Part shown: in pieces, positions 33,690-45,400 of the stretch
Position numbering within the stretch: the first letter of the stretch is position 1
Layout of the letters: every line of letters starts with the position of its first letter
Source of the DNA: Nicotiana tabacum
Taxonomy: Eukaryota > Streptophyta > Magnoliopsida > Solanales > Solanaceae
Direction of reading: 5' to 3'
Assembly (NCBI RefSeq): GCF_000715075.1
Contig: NC_134081.1
Span: forward strand, 107,868,108 to 107,932,107
DNA length: 64,000 bases
The notes under the pieces: generated by a model
What the model was told of the DNA's origin: nothing
The model's database searches: none
Seen by the model: the letters and a program-made list of their open reading frames with translations, nothing else
Made by a program: the position numbers and the translations under genes

Positions 33690-36231
33690 GAGCTAGTCCA
33701 CATCTCCCTCATCACCTCTTTCGTAGTCAGCCCGAGGCGTGGCGGGGTCATAGTCACAAGCAAGCCAGGCCTTACAAAATTTGACTCGAGCCTCCCCGAT
33801 AGTCGTCTCATAGACAAAGCCCGTCTTATTCAAATCATGAATCACGTCCAGCAGGGCATCAACGAGGATCCACTCCTTGTACTGCTCTCGAGGAATATTA
33901 GGATATTCAGAGGTAGTAGATGTAGAAGGTCGCACAAGCAATTGGGCATTTTCGGCCTCAAGAGCAGCAATTCGGTCATACAACTCAGAGTTCTCCTTAC
34001 ATAATTCCCTAACTCTCTCCTCAAGCATGGCCTCCTTAGCTTCAGCCGCAGAAAGAATATTGTCCCGCTCGGAATGGAGAACTTTGTTCGCCAACTCCAA
34101 AATTATCGTCTCCCTTCGAGCCTCCGATCGAGAGGAATTCGCCTCCACGAGCATCCGTTGCTTCCCGGTAACTTCCCCTCTGAGAGTGTCGATCTCAAGC
34201 TGGCATCCCTCTAACTGGCGTCGCAGCTAACCAGCTGATTCTGATGATCGCTGCATTGGGCCTCCACACCCTTACTCAGGTTAAGCTCCTCCTCCTTTCT
34301 CCTCAATGCTCCCTCGAGGACGCTGAATCTCTCCACGACCACCATCAGCTCCTCATCTTTCTTCTTTAGCTCTTCTCTCAAGGCCGGCACATCGCCCTCC
34401 TCATGAATCCTCCTACAAAGATCCCGGTACTTTTCACAGTACTCTTCGTACTTACCCTCCAACTTCACATAAATTTCCTTCCATCTCTTCTCCCTCTGAG
34501 CACTCTCAATTTCCATAATGATCGTCTGCAAATCAAAGAAAAGACAAAACTTAAAACTTAGAAACAAGTTAAGATAAAGGAGAAGAACGAACAACAACCA
34601 TACTTACTCTGAGAGCAAGACCGGCAATATTCTTTGAGAGGATACTGTCATTTATCTCCTTGAGGGTCACACCATCAGTGTCGGAACAAAGAGGACCAAA
34701 AGTAGGGACCACCCCCTCAGTATTTATCCACAAATCATGATCCATTTGGATCATGATAGTCCTTAAGCCTCCCTCCATCATCACCTCGATCTGAGTGAGT
34801 GAGCCCCTCGTCGATTATAGGAGGTCGTCATGGTCCATATTGGAACCTTACTCATTGCTATCATCGGCGACGTCTTTTCCTTTGTCCCCGCCAGCCTATG
34901 AGAGCATCCGCTATCGACCTGGAAGTTGAGGCCTCCTCTTGCCTTGCAGACACGGAGCCGACGACAAGAGTCCTTTCCACAACCATCTCCTTCCTGGGAC
35001 GCAAGGGCACGCCTTCAGTAGCCTCTTCCGATTGTGGGATCTCAGAAGTCGCCCCAACATCATCCCCAATATGTATCACCCCAACTCCCCCTACGTCCAT
35101 AACCTTCCTCTTGCGGGACCTTGGATCCTCATCACAGGAAGGGACTTAATCATCTTCATCGATGAGTGAAAATGTTTGAGGAGCGGGTGCAGCAGCTGAA
35201 ATAGGGGCGCAGGCAGAAGGCGCGGAAGCCATAACAGTCATTCTCCTCCTAAACGTGGGCACGGGTTCCCTATTCATTCTTGAAGTCCCACTAACTGAAC
35301 CTAAAAAAGAAAAAAATATAGGGGTTTATAACAACACAAGACAATACAAAATGCAATCATGGCCAGAAGAGAAAAATTACCTGTCGAGGGGAGGGTCGGC
35401 CTGAACTTCTGAAAAAAGCTCTGCCAGTCACGAATCCGCACAGTGTAAAGGAGAACCTACTTGACCTAGTCAGAGATACGTATCGCCAGGTGAGGAGGGC
35501 GACTAGCGGCTACAGGGAGAGAAGAACTAATCGACCAATTTGAGATGAACAAAGTGCTTCAAAAGGTAAAAACAAAAAACAACCTCGAACACTTACGTGT
35601 ATGGTTCCAGGCCTTAGGGAAACCGTCAATATTAGCCACAATGGTCTCAATCTTGACATAGAAGTAGTTGAGCCAGAATTGCCGATACCCTTATCGTCCA
35701 TCTTCACCATCAAGAATTTTTCCCCACGATGCCGAAGGTTCAACATCGTCCCTCTATAGAAGCTAGGTGCGAACAGATGTACCAAGTGTCGCACTGTGAC
35801 CTCGACTCCGGCAAGTTCAGTAAATGTTGATAGAATTTTGATGACCTTATAAGTATAAGGGGCGAGGCGAGCAGGGCAAATGCCACAATGGCATCAAAAC
35901 TCCTCCATCGGCAGGAGAAGGGGGAACGAGTAACCAATGGTGAATGGGTAGGCATAAAGAGCACAATACCCAGGACGGTGAACGTGCACTTCGTTTTCAC
36001 CAGCGAGGATCAATTCAATGTGGTTGGTAAGGCCAAACTTGGCTTTGAATTCATCCAAGTGCCTAGACACCATCGACTATAGAAATATTCTGGGCATCAC
36101 GTCCGGCGACTGTTAAAAATCAGATCTAGCCTCAAGGTTGCAGGGGACGATCTCCTCCCCTGAGCAAGGAACACAATAGCCAAAGGAATGGCGTGGCTCT
36201 CTTCATCAACATTAATAGAAAGATTAGACAT
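33690..36231 (-). pseudogene. E3 antisense gene (aORF), four recognised exons
   Basis: ATG 36231 (MSNLSINVDEESH). Exon 1 36231-35597 (635 nt, frameshifted) carries YPFTIG- and HLVHLFAPSFYRG-type motifs parallel to exon 1 of E1 and E2. Donor GTAAGT; intron 35596-35510; exon 2 35509-35381 (129 nt, contains RIRDWQSFFQKFRP); donor GTAATT; intron 35380-35301 ending TTTTTTAG; exon 3 35300-34608; donor GTAAGT; intron 34607-34526 ending TTTGCAG; exon 4 from 34525 encodes a long coiled coil (EELKKKDEELMVVVERF; later ELCKENSELYDRI) to about 33693 with one frameshift near 34225. Function unknown. The protein is far diverged from E1 and E2, yet the exon plan is the same. Confidence 0.65.
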
Positions 36232-36375
36232 GGTTATGAAGGTTACAAGAAGATGAGAGTATAAAAGAAAGTTAAGGCTCAGAAGGAAAAGAAGATTCGA
36301 GAAAAGGAATGGAGTTTATGAAGAGCAAAGACGGTATGAAAGGAAGTAAAGTTTGAATAATGAAGAAACTATTCC

Positions 36376-36384
36376 CATTTATAG
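36376..36384 (-). promoter_or_regulatory. TATA box of the E3 antisense gene
   Basis: Minus strand CTATAAATG, 145 nt upstream of ATG 36231. Confidence 0.45.
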
Positions 36385-36731
36385 AGATTAGGGCACCGAA
36401 TCAGATATGGTTCATCATAATTAGCACTAGAATCAAAATGGAAGAGCCAATCAAGGGTCAAGCGCGAATCGATGCAATGCGTCGGGAATCGGCATCATCA
36501 TGACGTCATAACGTCACTTCTTTTCTTGGACCAGATGGTTCTAACAAATCACCCGGGAAATTTGGGGGTTTGAAATATGCGGTCCATAAAGAACCACGTC
36601 GCATGTTTGTCACAACAATCATGACCGTTGTAATCTGTTCATTGAACTCGCCCACGAAGACGACCATGAACGATATTATCCGCTCATTGAAATCGCCCAC
36701 GAGGACGACCTCAACAAGCAGATGGACTAAC

Positions 36732-37505
36732 TGTATGGGCTAACAATTATCATAATTATATGTGGGCGAAGTCAATATTAAGAGAGCCTTCGAAGGCTGC
36801 CATGCGTCATCTATGTGTTCTCAGCAGAGGACAAAGGCGAGGTCGAAGTGACCCACCAAAGAACGAGGACGAGGTCGAGTTGACTCAGGAGAAGGACGAG
36901 GACGAGCATTCCCTTTACCGAGGCAGTAACGACTAGTTTTATAGATAAGACTTTATAGAGAATATTCCCGGGTATATTCCTCTCATGTGTACTATTAGGA
37001 TTTTTGTGGACCATGTGTCCTTATAAATAGAAAGAGATATAATTGTAGAGGGAATTGGACACTCATTTGTAAAAAGCAATACATTGACATTCTCTGAAAA
37101 TTCTTGTTTAATCATTAACATACAAAATATATCTTTTCTTTAGATCTGTGTCAATCTTTTCTCCCACGATTCAAGAAGGATCTGAATATTCTAAGGTTTG
37201 TCACCACCCATCTTTGTCAGAGAGAGTATCAAAGAATCTCACCCCTTTTCAGATGACTCACTTGCATTTATTTACATAAATGTCATTTATTATTAGTTAC
37301 TACTATTTAATGTTATTCTCTTTGTTCTTGGGCCATTGAATATTGCTCTATTGTTGCTATTTATTGTTGTCCGAACATTATTCGTGATACCTTGCTACAA
37401 AATCAGCTAAATAATCTTTTGGATATTTAGTATTGACTATGATTAACTCTATTTTATTAAAAAAATCTAATTGTTTAAACGTATATCTAAATTTTGGGTC
37501 AAACA
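36732..37505 (+). repeat. E3 3' LTR
   Basis: Starts TGTATGGGCTAACAATTATC after GGACTAAC (E2 has GGGGACTATC before its LTR) and ends GGGTCAAACA. TATA CCTTATAAATAG near 37019. It is uninterrupted and so shows what the split 5' LTR once looked like. Confidence 0.85.
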
Positions 37506-38456
37506 CGTAGCATGATAAAGCACAAAAACGATGCAAATTTAATTACGTATGTAACTGGATATGTTGTTATAGTTGAATGGAAATTTCAAGTTGATGAGTA
37601 TGATGAGTTGATATGAGCTAGGAATGAATTAAGATAATAGCTCTAGCTCGTGGAGATGATGTGATCTCTCTTTCTTTTTTGGGTAAAAGACGATGTGATC
37701 ATTCGCTAAATAGAAAGCTCAAGCGCAATGGTGTAAGATCAATGTGGATCTTCTCTCGTGTTTTGTTCTTAATTAGACGCAAGGTATGGTTCTGAACATT
37801 TTTTTTTAGTCGGAATAGTAAATAGTATCACTTTCCTTTATTTTACCAATCAAAATAAAGGATGAGTCTATTTTACATCATCACTTTATTTAATTTTGGT
37901 TTATACAGATGGAACAGATGCATAAAGGAGCCCTGCTTATGTATGAATGGTGACAAGCAATAGTAAAATTGGGAAGTAACCATATTCATATTGATTGTCT
38001 ACACCTCAGAAACATTTTAAAATTCACAAATTTGGTGGCTTAAATTATTCATTAACATTAATTGATTACAGTATAATAACGTATATTTTTACCTTTCAAT
38101 TTATCAAGTGTTCTCCACTCCAGTTAAACTGATTACGCGAATGAATTTGATCTTGAGCCTTGCTCAAAGAGTATTCATCATGCAGGGATTTGTTGAGAGG
38201 GGAGAAAAATATATATTCCAAATCGATCTTGCGGTGACCAGAAACTTGAAATTATTTATAAGGAACCTTTCTATTAATAATTCCTGCACTCTGGCAATTA
38301 TAATGACCAGACAAGAGAAAAGGATTAACAAGAAAGGAAATGTATTCATGCAAAATATTGATTCTCTGTGTGAATTTATGCATGTCTTTGGTTCAAGACC
38401 CACAAAAATCAATACTGTATATTCGCAGTGATCTAAGACATATTGTTGAATGCTAA

Positions 38457-38572
38457 TAGGGTGTCAAATGGCGGGTTAACCCATTTAAAATTGGGGTATT
38501 ATTACTTTTAGCCCGCGCCAAAAATTATTTATATTCGGTAGCCGAAAAAGTGTATAAAATTTGTATAATTTT

Positions 38573-38615
<43 letters not shown>

Positions 38616-38780
38616 GTACATGAGTGATACACCATTTTCCCAGCTGAATTGGTGAGCCCAACTGGAATGACCTTAATAAATGGGCAGGTTAATTGTTACT
38701 TAGCCGGAAACAAGTTGGGTCAAGATGGGCTAAATAATGGATCATAGCCCCACTCATTTAATTTTTACCAAGTTTTAATT
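38457..38780. mobile_element. Possible hAT-like fragment
   Basis: Begins TAGGGTGTCAAATGGCGGGT, a form common at plant hAT ends, and ends in sequence with GGGTCAAGATGGGCTAAATA, but no clean inverted end or 8-bp duplication was found. An inner segment TTAGCCCGCGCCAAAAATTA recurs near 54853 (TTAGCCCGCGTCAAAAATTA). Confidence 0.3.
38577..38612. repeat. (TA)n microsatellite
   Basis: Eighteen TA units in a row. Confidence 0.9.
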
Positions 38781-39227
38781 TCTTAATGTTGTTTTCTTTT
38801 AATTTATTTAATTATTAAACAAAATTAATAAACTCTTTTTCTTTATTATCTTTACATACAATATATCGAGCAAGAAAATATTATTTATATATTTTAACAA
38901 GGTTTCTCATTAGTCAATTAGGGCTACCTATTTAGCGCAAATCAAATCCAACTTTTAGATGAGGTGAATTTGACAGGGTCCTACTTTCCTAGGCTAATTT
39001 TGTCATCCTTAATTCTAACTGTAACCAAATCATCTTTACTTTGTACATTGTAAAGACCCCGATTTAGATTTTTTTGTTTAATACGTAAATAACTCACATA
39101 TATAAACAGTCCCAAAACCCAAATAAAAAAGAAGAGTTGCGATAGGGTAACAGTCAAGGTAAAACTTGTTATGACGAATTTTCTAGATACAAAACACTCT
39201 ACTAGACTGATCCTCAAATTTAATTGT

Positions 39228-39485
39228 CTATTTGCTGTGTGAGGAAGTCATTATCTCGTGCAACGCACTCTTTCCTCTTTTGGTAGTACTCTGTTGGCCA
39301 CTAATATACTCCTTGTATACAATGGGCCGATACTTGCATTCACTATTTTCTTTGAGCAGTGGGCCTGCAGGCTGAACTAGAGCTATCATTTCTGGGCCAT
39401 GGCCCACGGCTACTGAGATCCTCGTCTTCTCCGCATTGACTACTGCTCGATGCTCTACGCTCTTGTACCTTCCATTACTCAGTAT
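39228..39485 (-). CDS. Dioxygenase exon 4
   Basis: 258 nt, residues 296-380, starting ILSNGRYKSVEHRAV after acceptor TTTTCCTCAG and ending KSALHEIM ... stop TAG 39228-39230. It holds the third iron ligand H307 and the RIS motif. It lies on the far side of E2 from the other exons and fits them in phase 0. Confidence 0.88.
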   Translation of the reverse strand: MLSNGRYKSVEHRAVVNAEKTRISVAVGHGPEMIALVQPAGPLLKENSECKYRPIVYKEYISGQQSTTKRGKSALHEIMTSSHSK

Positions 39486-42400
39486 CTGAGGAAAATGTTT
39501 TTCTTTTTAGTAACTGCAATTTGAGTTTAGAGTATGAAGTAAAAAAGTTTTGTAAAAGAAAAAGTATTATATTAACATTTAGGTCTAAACAAGGATAGCA
39601 TATACTCCCTTTGTTTCAATTTAAAAACCACATTTCGTTTGTCGAAAATCAATTTCACTAAATTTTGAAGCTTAATTGAATTTGTTCAACTCAATATTTT
39701 AAAATTTAAATTTAAATATTCATAAACTATACGAAAATTACTATAAATTATAATTTTTCTCATGTCAATATGATTAAAAAATATATTTTTAAATGTTGGT
39801 CAAACCTCACATAGTTTGACTCTCGATAAGCCAAATATGTTATTTAAATTTAAACGGAGGGAGTACATTAACTAACAAGGATAGCATTTATGATAAAAAT
39901 GTTAACTAAACAGCTATAACATGTTAAACTATACTAATGTATACGGTCAAAACCGATTAGTCCGTCGTACGGACTGGTCGGTATGATAATACTTTGATCG
40001 AAGGGCGGCTTCGTAATACCAGGTCGAGGTCCGAAGTCAGGTCATCAAGTTTCGAGTTCTAGAACCAATCAATGACAAGCTCGGTATCATTATCGAGCTC
40101 GTATCCAAATCGAATTACGGGGCGAGGCGAAATTATCGAGCCTAAGATGCATAGACTGACCGACACCGACCCCGAATCAATACCAGACTCCGAGTCAGAA
40201 TCGAGCTCGAGTCAATATCGAGCTCACAGACAAGAATCGTTGCAACCACACTAGGAGAGAGAATCCTGGCAGGAATTAGGGAAAAGCTAGTTCTTCATGA
40301 GTTCTCCACTATGTATTTTTTATTATATCTAAAATAGAATTCCTCCACTATAAAGGAGGTAATTGTTGTTTCTCTGAGGAGACATTCAAACATTGTAACA
40401 AAAGATTATTCCTTATATTGAAAGATCAATCATTTGAGCTCTCTTACTTCATCTTATCTGGTCCATTTATTTTCTCTTTTTAACAGTTTTTATCTTTCGT
40501 TCTTATAGTCAAGATTGGATATTTCTATTTCTCTTTACGATTTGTATGAAGCTATACTACATACCCCTTAGAACTACGTACAAATTCAACTCTATCTGAT
40601 TTTTCAGGTAAATAGTTTGGCGCCCACCGTGGGGCTGAGGATAACAGTGGTTGTTTGATACAAACCTGCAACACACACCATTTTACGCTTGTCTTTCGAG
40701 AGTATCTTTGGCTTCGGATTAGCAAGGACAAACCCCCGATTAATGGCTTTACCTATCGACAACGAAGCTGGCCTTCAAGATGAAACCAACAACTTGACGC
40801 CCGGGGCCGGAAGGCCGCTTGTCGATGTCGTTGAAGCTCGAGTCGAAGTACCACTATACGTTAACTCGCATGTGGCTCTTGAGGCAAACCAACGTTCTGA
40901 ACCCGAACATAGCATTCATGGTGGTACTCGATCTGCAGCCCAAGACACCCATAACATTGAGGAAAACGACGTCAACTTGCGTATGATTTTTGAAATGTTG
41001 CAAGCCCAATAGGTAGCGATAGCTCAGTTGTAGAGCCAAACCCAGTTACCGAGCAGGCCGGAGCCCAGTCCACCTCGAGAAATTGCCCACAGAACGGAGC
41101 CAGCCATAGAGAGGTCAAATGAGCAAGAATCGAGGACTACTCTCAAAATTACTAAAATACTCGAGGAGCTCACAAAGCGAGTCGAAGCCAACGATAAAAA
41201 AGTAGAAACATATAACTCCAGGGTCGATTAGATCCCGGGGGCTCCACCAATGATAAAAGGGTTGGATTCCAAAAAATTCGTGCAAAAGCCTTTTCCCTCG
41301 AGCGCAGCCCCAAAACCAATTTCCAAAATATTCTGTATGCCCAAAATTCCCAAATATAACGGAATGACCGACCCCAACGAACACTTCACCTCTTATACGT
41401 GTGCCATCAAGGGTAACGATTTAGAAGACGATAAAATCGAATTTGTGCTGTTAAAAAAATTTTGAGAGACCCTCTCGAAAGGAGCAATGATTTGGTATCA
41501 CAACCTACCAACGAATTCCATCGACTCATTTTTCATGTTAGCAGATTCTTTTATAAAGGCACACGCTGGTGCCATAAAAGTCGCAACAAGGAAATCGGAC
41601 CTTTTTCAAAGTAAAACAAAGGGATAATGAAATGCTGAGGGAGTTCGTGTCCCGATTTCAAATAGAACGCATAGAATTGCCACCTGTCACAAACGATTGG
41701 GTCGTTCAAGCTTTCACCCAAGGGTTGAACGAGCAAAGTTCGATAGCATCACGTCAGTTGAAACAAAATTTGATCGAGTATCCAGCAATAACTTGGGCAG
41801 ATGTACACAATCGATACCAATCAAAAATCAGGGTTGAAGACGACCAATTATGAGCTCATCCCGGATTAGTACATCCAAACAGGTCGGCTATGTTGGCTAT
41901 TAAAAACCAAAGGGACATCGACAGAGAGCCAAGGTCAAACAGAGACCGATATCAACCATACATTGCATATCGAAGGAACAATGGTTCGGGACGCAATTCC
42001 GTCCAGAACAATCGAAGAAGTGATCGAGGGCAGAATTCTCGGGGACTTATGAACAAGAGTGGTTTTGACAAATATGCTGATCCTATAAGGGCACCTCGGT
42101 TATCGGAATATAACTTCTATGTCGATGCATCGGGCATTATATCGGCAATCGGGAGAATCAAAGACACTAGGTGGCCCAGACCCATGCAAACCGATCCTTC
42201 CCAAAGAAACCCAAATTTGATGTGCAAATATCATGGTACGCATGGCCACAAGACCGAGGATTGCAAACAATTAAGGGAAGAGGTAGCCCGTCTATTCAAT
42301 GCGGGCCACCTTCGAGAGTTCCTCAGCGATCGAGCCAAGAATCACTTCAGAGAAAGGGACGCTAACAAAAAGAAATGAACAAGAGGAAACTTAACATGTC

Positions 42401-45400
42401 ATTCATATGATCATCAGTGGGGTCGACACTCCACAGGGACCCGTACTCAAACGCAATAAGGTACCGACCACTGGGATAAAACGAACCCGAGATTATGTGC
42501 CTGAAGGCACTTTATCATTCAACAACGAAATAGCAGAAGGCATTTCTCAGCCCCACAACGACGCTCTGGTAATTTCTATCCTATTAAATAAAGTTCAAGT
42601 TAAGCGTGTTTTAGTGGATCCAGGTAGCTCTGCGAACATCATCCGATCGATGGTCGTGGAGAAGCTTGGTCTGCAAAATCAAGTCGTGCCCGCAGCTCAG
42701 GTCTTAAACGGCTTCAATATGGCCAGTGAAATGACTAAAGGGGAGATTATTCTACCGGTGAACGTGGATGGAACCATCCAAAGTACCAAGTTCCACGTAA
42801 TCTAAGGCGACATGAAGTATAATGCTCTACTTGGAAGGCCTTGGATCCACAATATGAGAGCAGTACCCTCGACTCTCTACTAAGTAATGAAATTCTCGAC
42901 GTCGGACGGCGTGAAAATAGTATACGGGGAGCAACATGCTGCAAAGGAAATATTTACAGTCGATAAGGTAACACCGATATCAACACTCTCAACCTCAGAA
43001 AGATCGGGCATTAAAGGTATACGAGAAGTCAAATAGCAATCACAGCCGCCGGTCTTGACCGAATCAGGGAAGCAGGAAATGGAAGAAAAGGAGGAGGATT
43101 TTTTTGACCCCTCGAACTTTTATCACCCCCGAAGATTCCGACGCCACCAAAACAATGATCGAGGAACTGGAACGGGTTATATTGATCGAGAATCTGCCCG
43201 AGAAAAAGGTATACCTGGGAACGAGATTGACCCTCGAACTCAGGAAAAAACTTATTCAATTTCTTATTAATAACATAGATTGTTTTGCTTGGTCGCATTT
43301 AGACATGGCAGGAATCCCACCATTGATAACAACGCACTGGCTGAGCTTGAACCCTAGGTTCAAACCGGTGAAGCAAAAAAGAATACCTCAGTCCGAGATA
43401 AAGCACACATTTGTAAAGGACGAGGTAACTAAACTTCTCAAAATAGGGTCGATTCAGGAAGTAAAATATCCCGAAAGGTTAGCCAATATAATTGTAGTCC
43501 CTATAAAGGGGAATAAACTTAGAATGTGCGTAGATTATAAGGATCTGAACAAGGCATGCCCCGAAGATTCTTTTCCACTGCCTAACATCAATCGCATGAT
43601 CGATGCCACAGCTGACCACGAGATCCTTACTTTTCTCGATGCCTATTCCAGATACAATCAAATTCAAATGAACCTGGAGGACCGAGAAAAGACCTCATTT
43701 ATCACCAAATATGGAACATATTGTTATAATGTGATGCCCTTCGGGCTAAAAAATACAGGAGTTACTTACCAACGCCTAGTGAATAAAATATTCGAAGAAA
43801 AAATAGGTAAGTCAATGGAAGTTTATATTGATGACATGCTAGTTAAGTCCATACGTGCAGAGGACCATTTGACTCATTTGCATGAGACGTTCGAGATTTT
43901 AAGGAAATACAACATGAAGCTCAAACCCGAGAAATGTGCTTTCGGGGTTGGTTCGGGGAAGTTCCTTGGCTTCATAGTATCAAATCGGGGAATCGAGATC
44001 AATCTCGATAAAATCAAGGCCATCAAAGACATCACCATCGTAGATAGTGTAAAAGTAGTGCAGAAGCTAACCGGACGGATAGCTGCCTTAGGCTGGTTCA
44101 TTTCGAGGTCGTCGGATCGAAGCCACAGATTCTTCTCTCTACTCAAAAAGAAGAACGATTTCGCCTGGACTCTGGAATGCCAACAGGCATTAGAATAATT
44201 GAAGCAATACCTGTCGAGCCCACCACTGCTTCACACTCCGAAGGCAGATGAGAAACTATATTTATACTTGGCGGTATTGGAAATCGCAGTAAGTGGCGTC
44301 CTAGTTCGAGAAGAGCAAGGTACACAATTTCCTGTTTATTATGTAAGTCGGACCTTAGGAGAAGCAGAAACTAGATATCCTCACTTAGAGAAATTGGGAC
44401 TTGCACTGATAAGCGCCTCTAGGAAGTTAAGACCATACTTTCAATGTCACCCCATATGCATTTTTACTACTTACCCACTTCGTAATAGTTTGCACAAGCA
44501 CAAACTATTGGGCCGATTGGCCAAATAGGTCGTCGAACTCAGTGGGTACTATATCGAATATCAACTCCATACGGCCATCAGGTCTCAAATTTTAGCTGAC
44601 TTCGTGGCCGATTTCACGCCAACCCTCGTACCTGAAGTTGAAAAAGAACTCTTGTCAAAATCAGGTACAACATCGGGGGTATGGACCCTCTTCACATATG
44701 GTGCTTCGAATGCGAAGGGGTAAGGACTTGGCATCGTATTGAAAACCCCCACTGGTGGAATTATTCGGCAATCTATCAAAACTTCTAGGTTGACTAACAA
44801 TGAGGCCGAGTACGAGACCATGATTGCAGGTCTGGAGCTAGCTAAAAGCTTGGGAACAGAAGTCATTGAAGCCTAATGTGACTCTTTGCTAGTGGTAAAC
44901 CAAGTAAACAAAACCTTCGACGTTTGAGAAAATAGAATGCAAAGCTATTTGAACAAATTACAGGTAACTTTGCACCGTTTCAAGGAATGAACTTTACAAC
45001 ATATGCCTCGAGAACAAAATAGTGAGGCCGATGCACTCGCAAATTTGGGATCATCGATCGAGGAAGACGAGATCTACTCAGGGACTGTCGTTCAACTCTC
45101 GGAATCCGTAATCGAGGAGGGGCATGCCGAGATAAATTCTACAAGCTTAACCTGGGATTGGAGGAATAAGTATATTGAATTCTTGAAGAACGGAAAACTC
45201 CAATCGAACCCTAAAGAATCAAGGGCCCTACGAACCAAAGCTGCTCGATTCACGTTGGCTGAAGATGGAACATTATACAGAAGGATGTTCGATGGACCAT
45301 TGGTAGTATGCTTAGGACCAGGAGACACCGATTATGTTTTACGAAAGGTCCATGAAGGTACTTGTGGAAACCACTCCGGTGCCAAATCACTGATTCACAA

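Larger units (their letters stand above)
13147..37505 (+). mobile_element. E3: Tat-type Ty3/gypsy element carrying two nested insertions
   Basis: LTRs at 13147-18340 (interrupted) and 36732-37505 are direct repeats; about 755 bp remain for the 5' copy after removing the inserted solo LTR and its duplicated target, against 774 bp for the 3' copy. Flanks TGTAG (13142-13146) and CGTAG (37506-37510) form a 4/5 target duplication. The inside keeps a gag N-terminus, the integrase C-terminus, a tandem-repeat spacer and an antisense gene, but protease, RT, RNase H and most of integrase are gone. E4 sits at the deletion. The LTR sequence and primer site differ from E1 and E2, so E3 is another family of the same lineage. 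Confidence 0.8.
37511..39227. other. Intergenic stretch between E3 and the dioxygenase 3' end
   Basis: No conserved coding signal. It holds a possible hAT-like fragment (about 38457-38780), a TA microsatellite (38577-38612) and AT-rich sequence. The 3' untranslated end of the dioxygenase should lie just below 39228. Confidence 0.5.

Noticed and set aside
36540..36731. Alternative E3 3' LTR start after GGGAAATTTGGGGG near 36565
   Set aside because: The context GGACTAAC|TGTATGGG parallels GGACTATC|TGTATACGG in E2, and homology with the 5' LTR begins at 36732, supporting the later start.
38108..38431. Plus-strand ORF of 107 codons between E3 and the dioxygenase
   Set aside because: No recognisable motif, low-complexity AT-rich codons, overlapping ORF on the other strand and no promoter or splice context.
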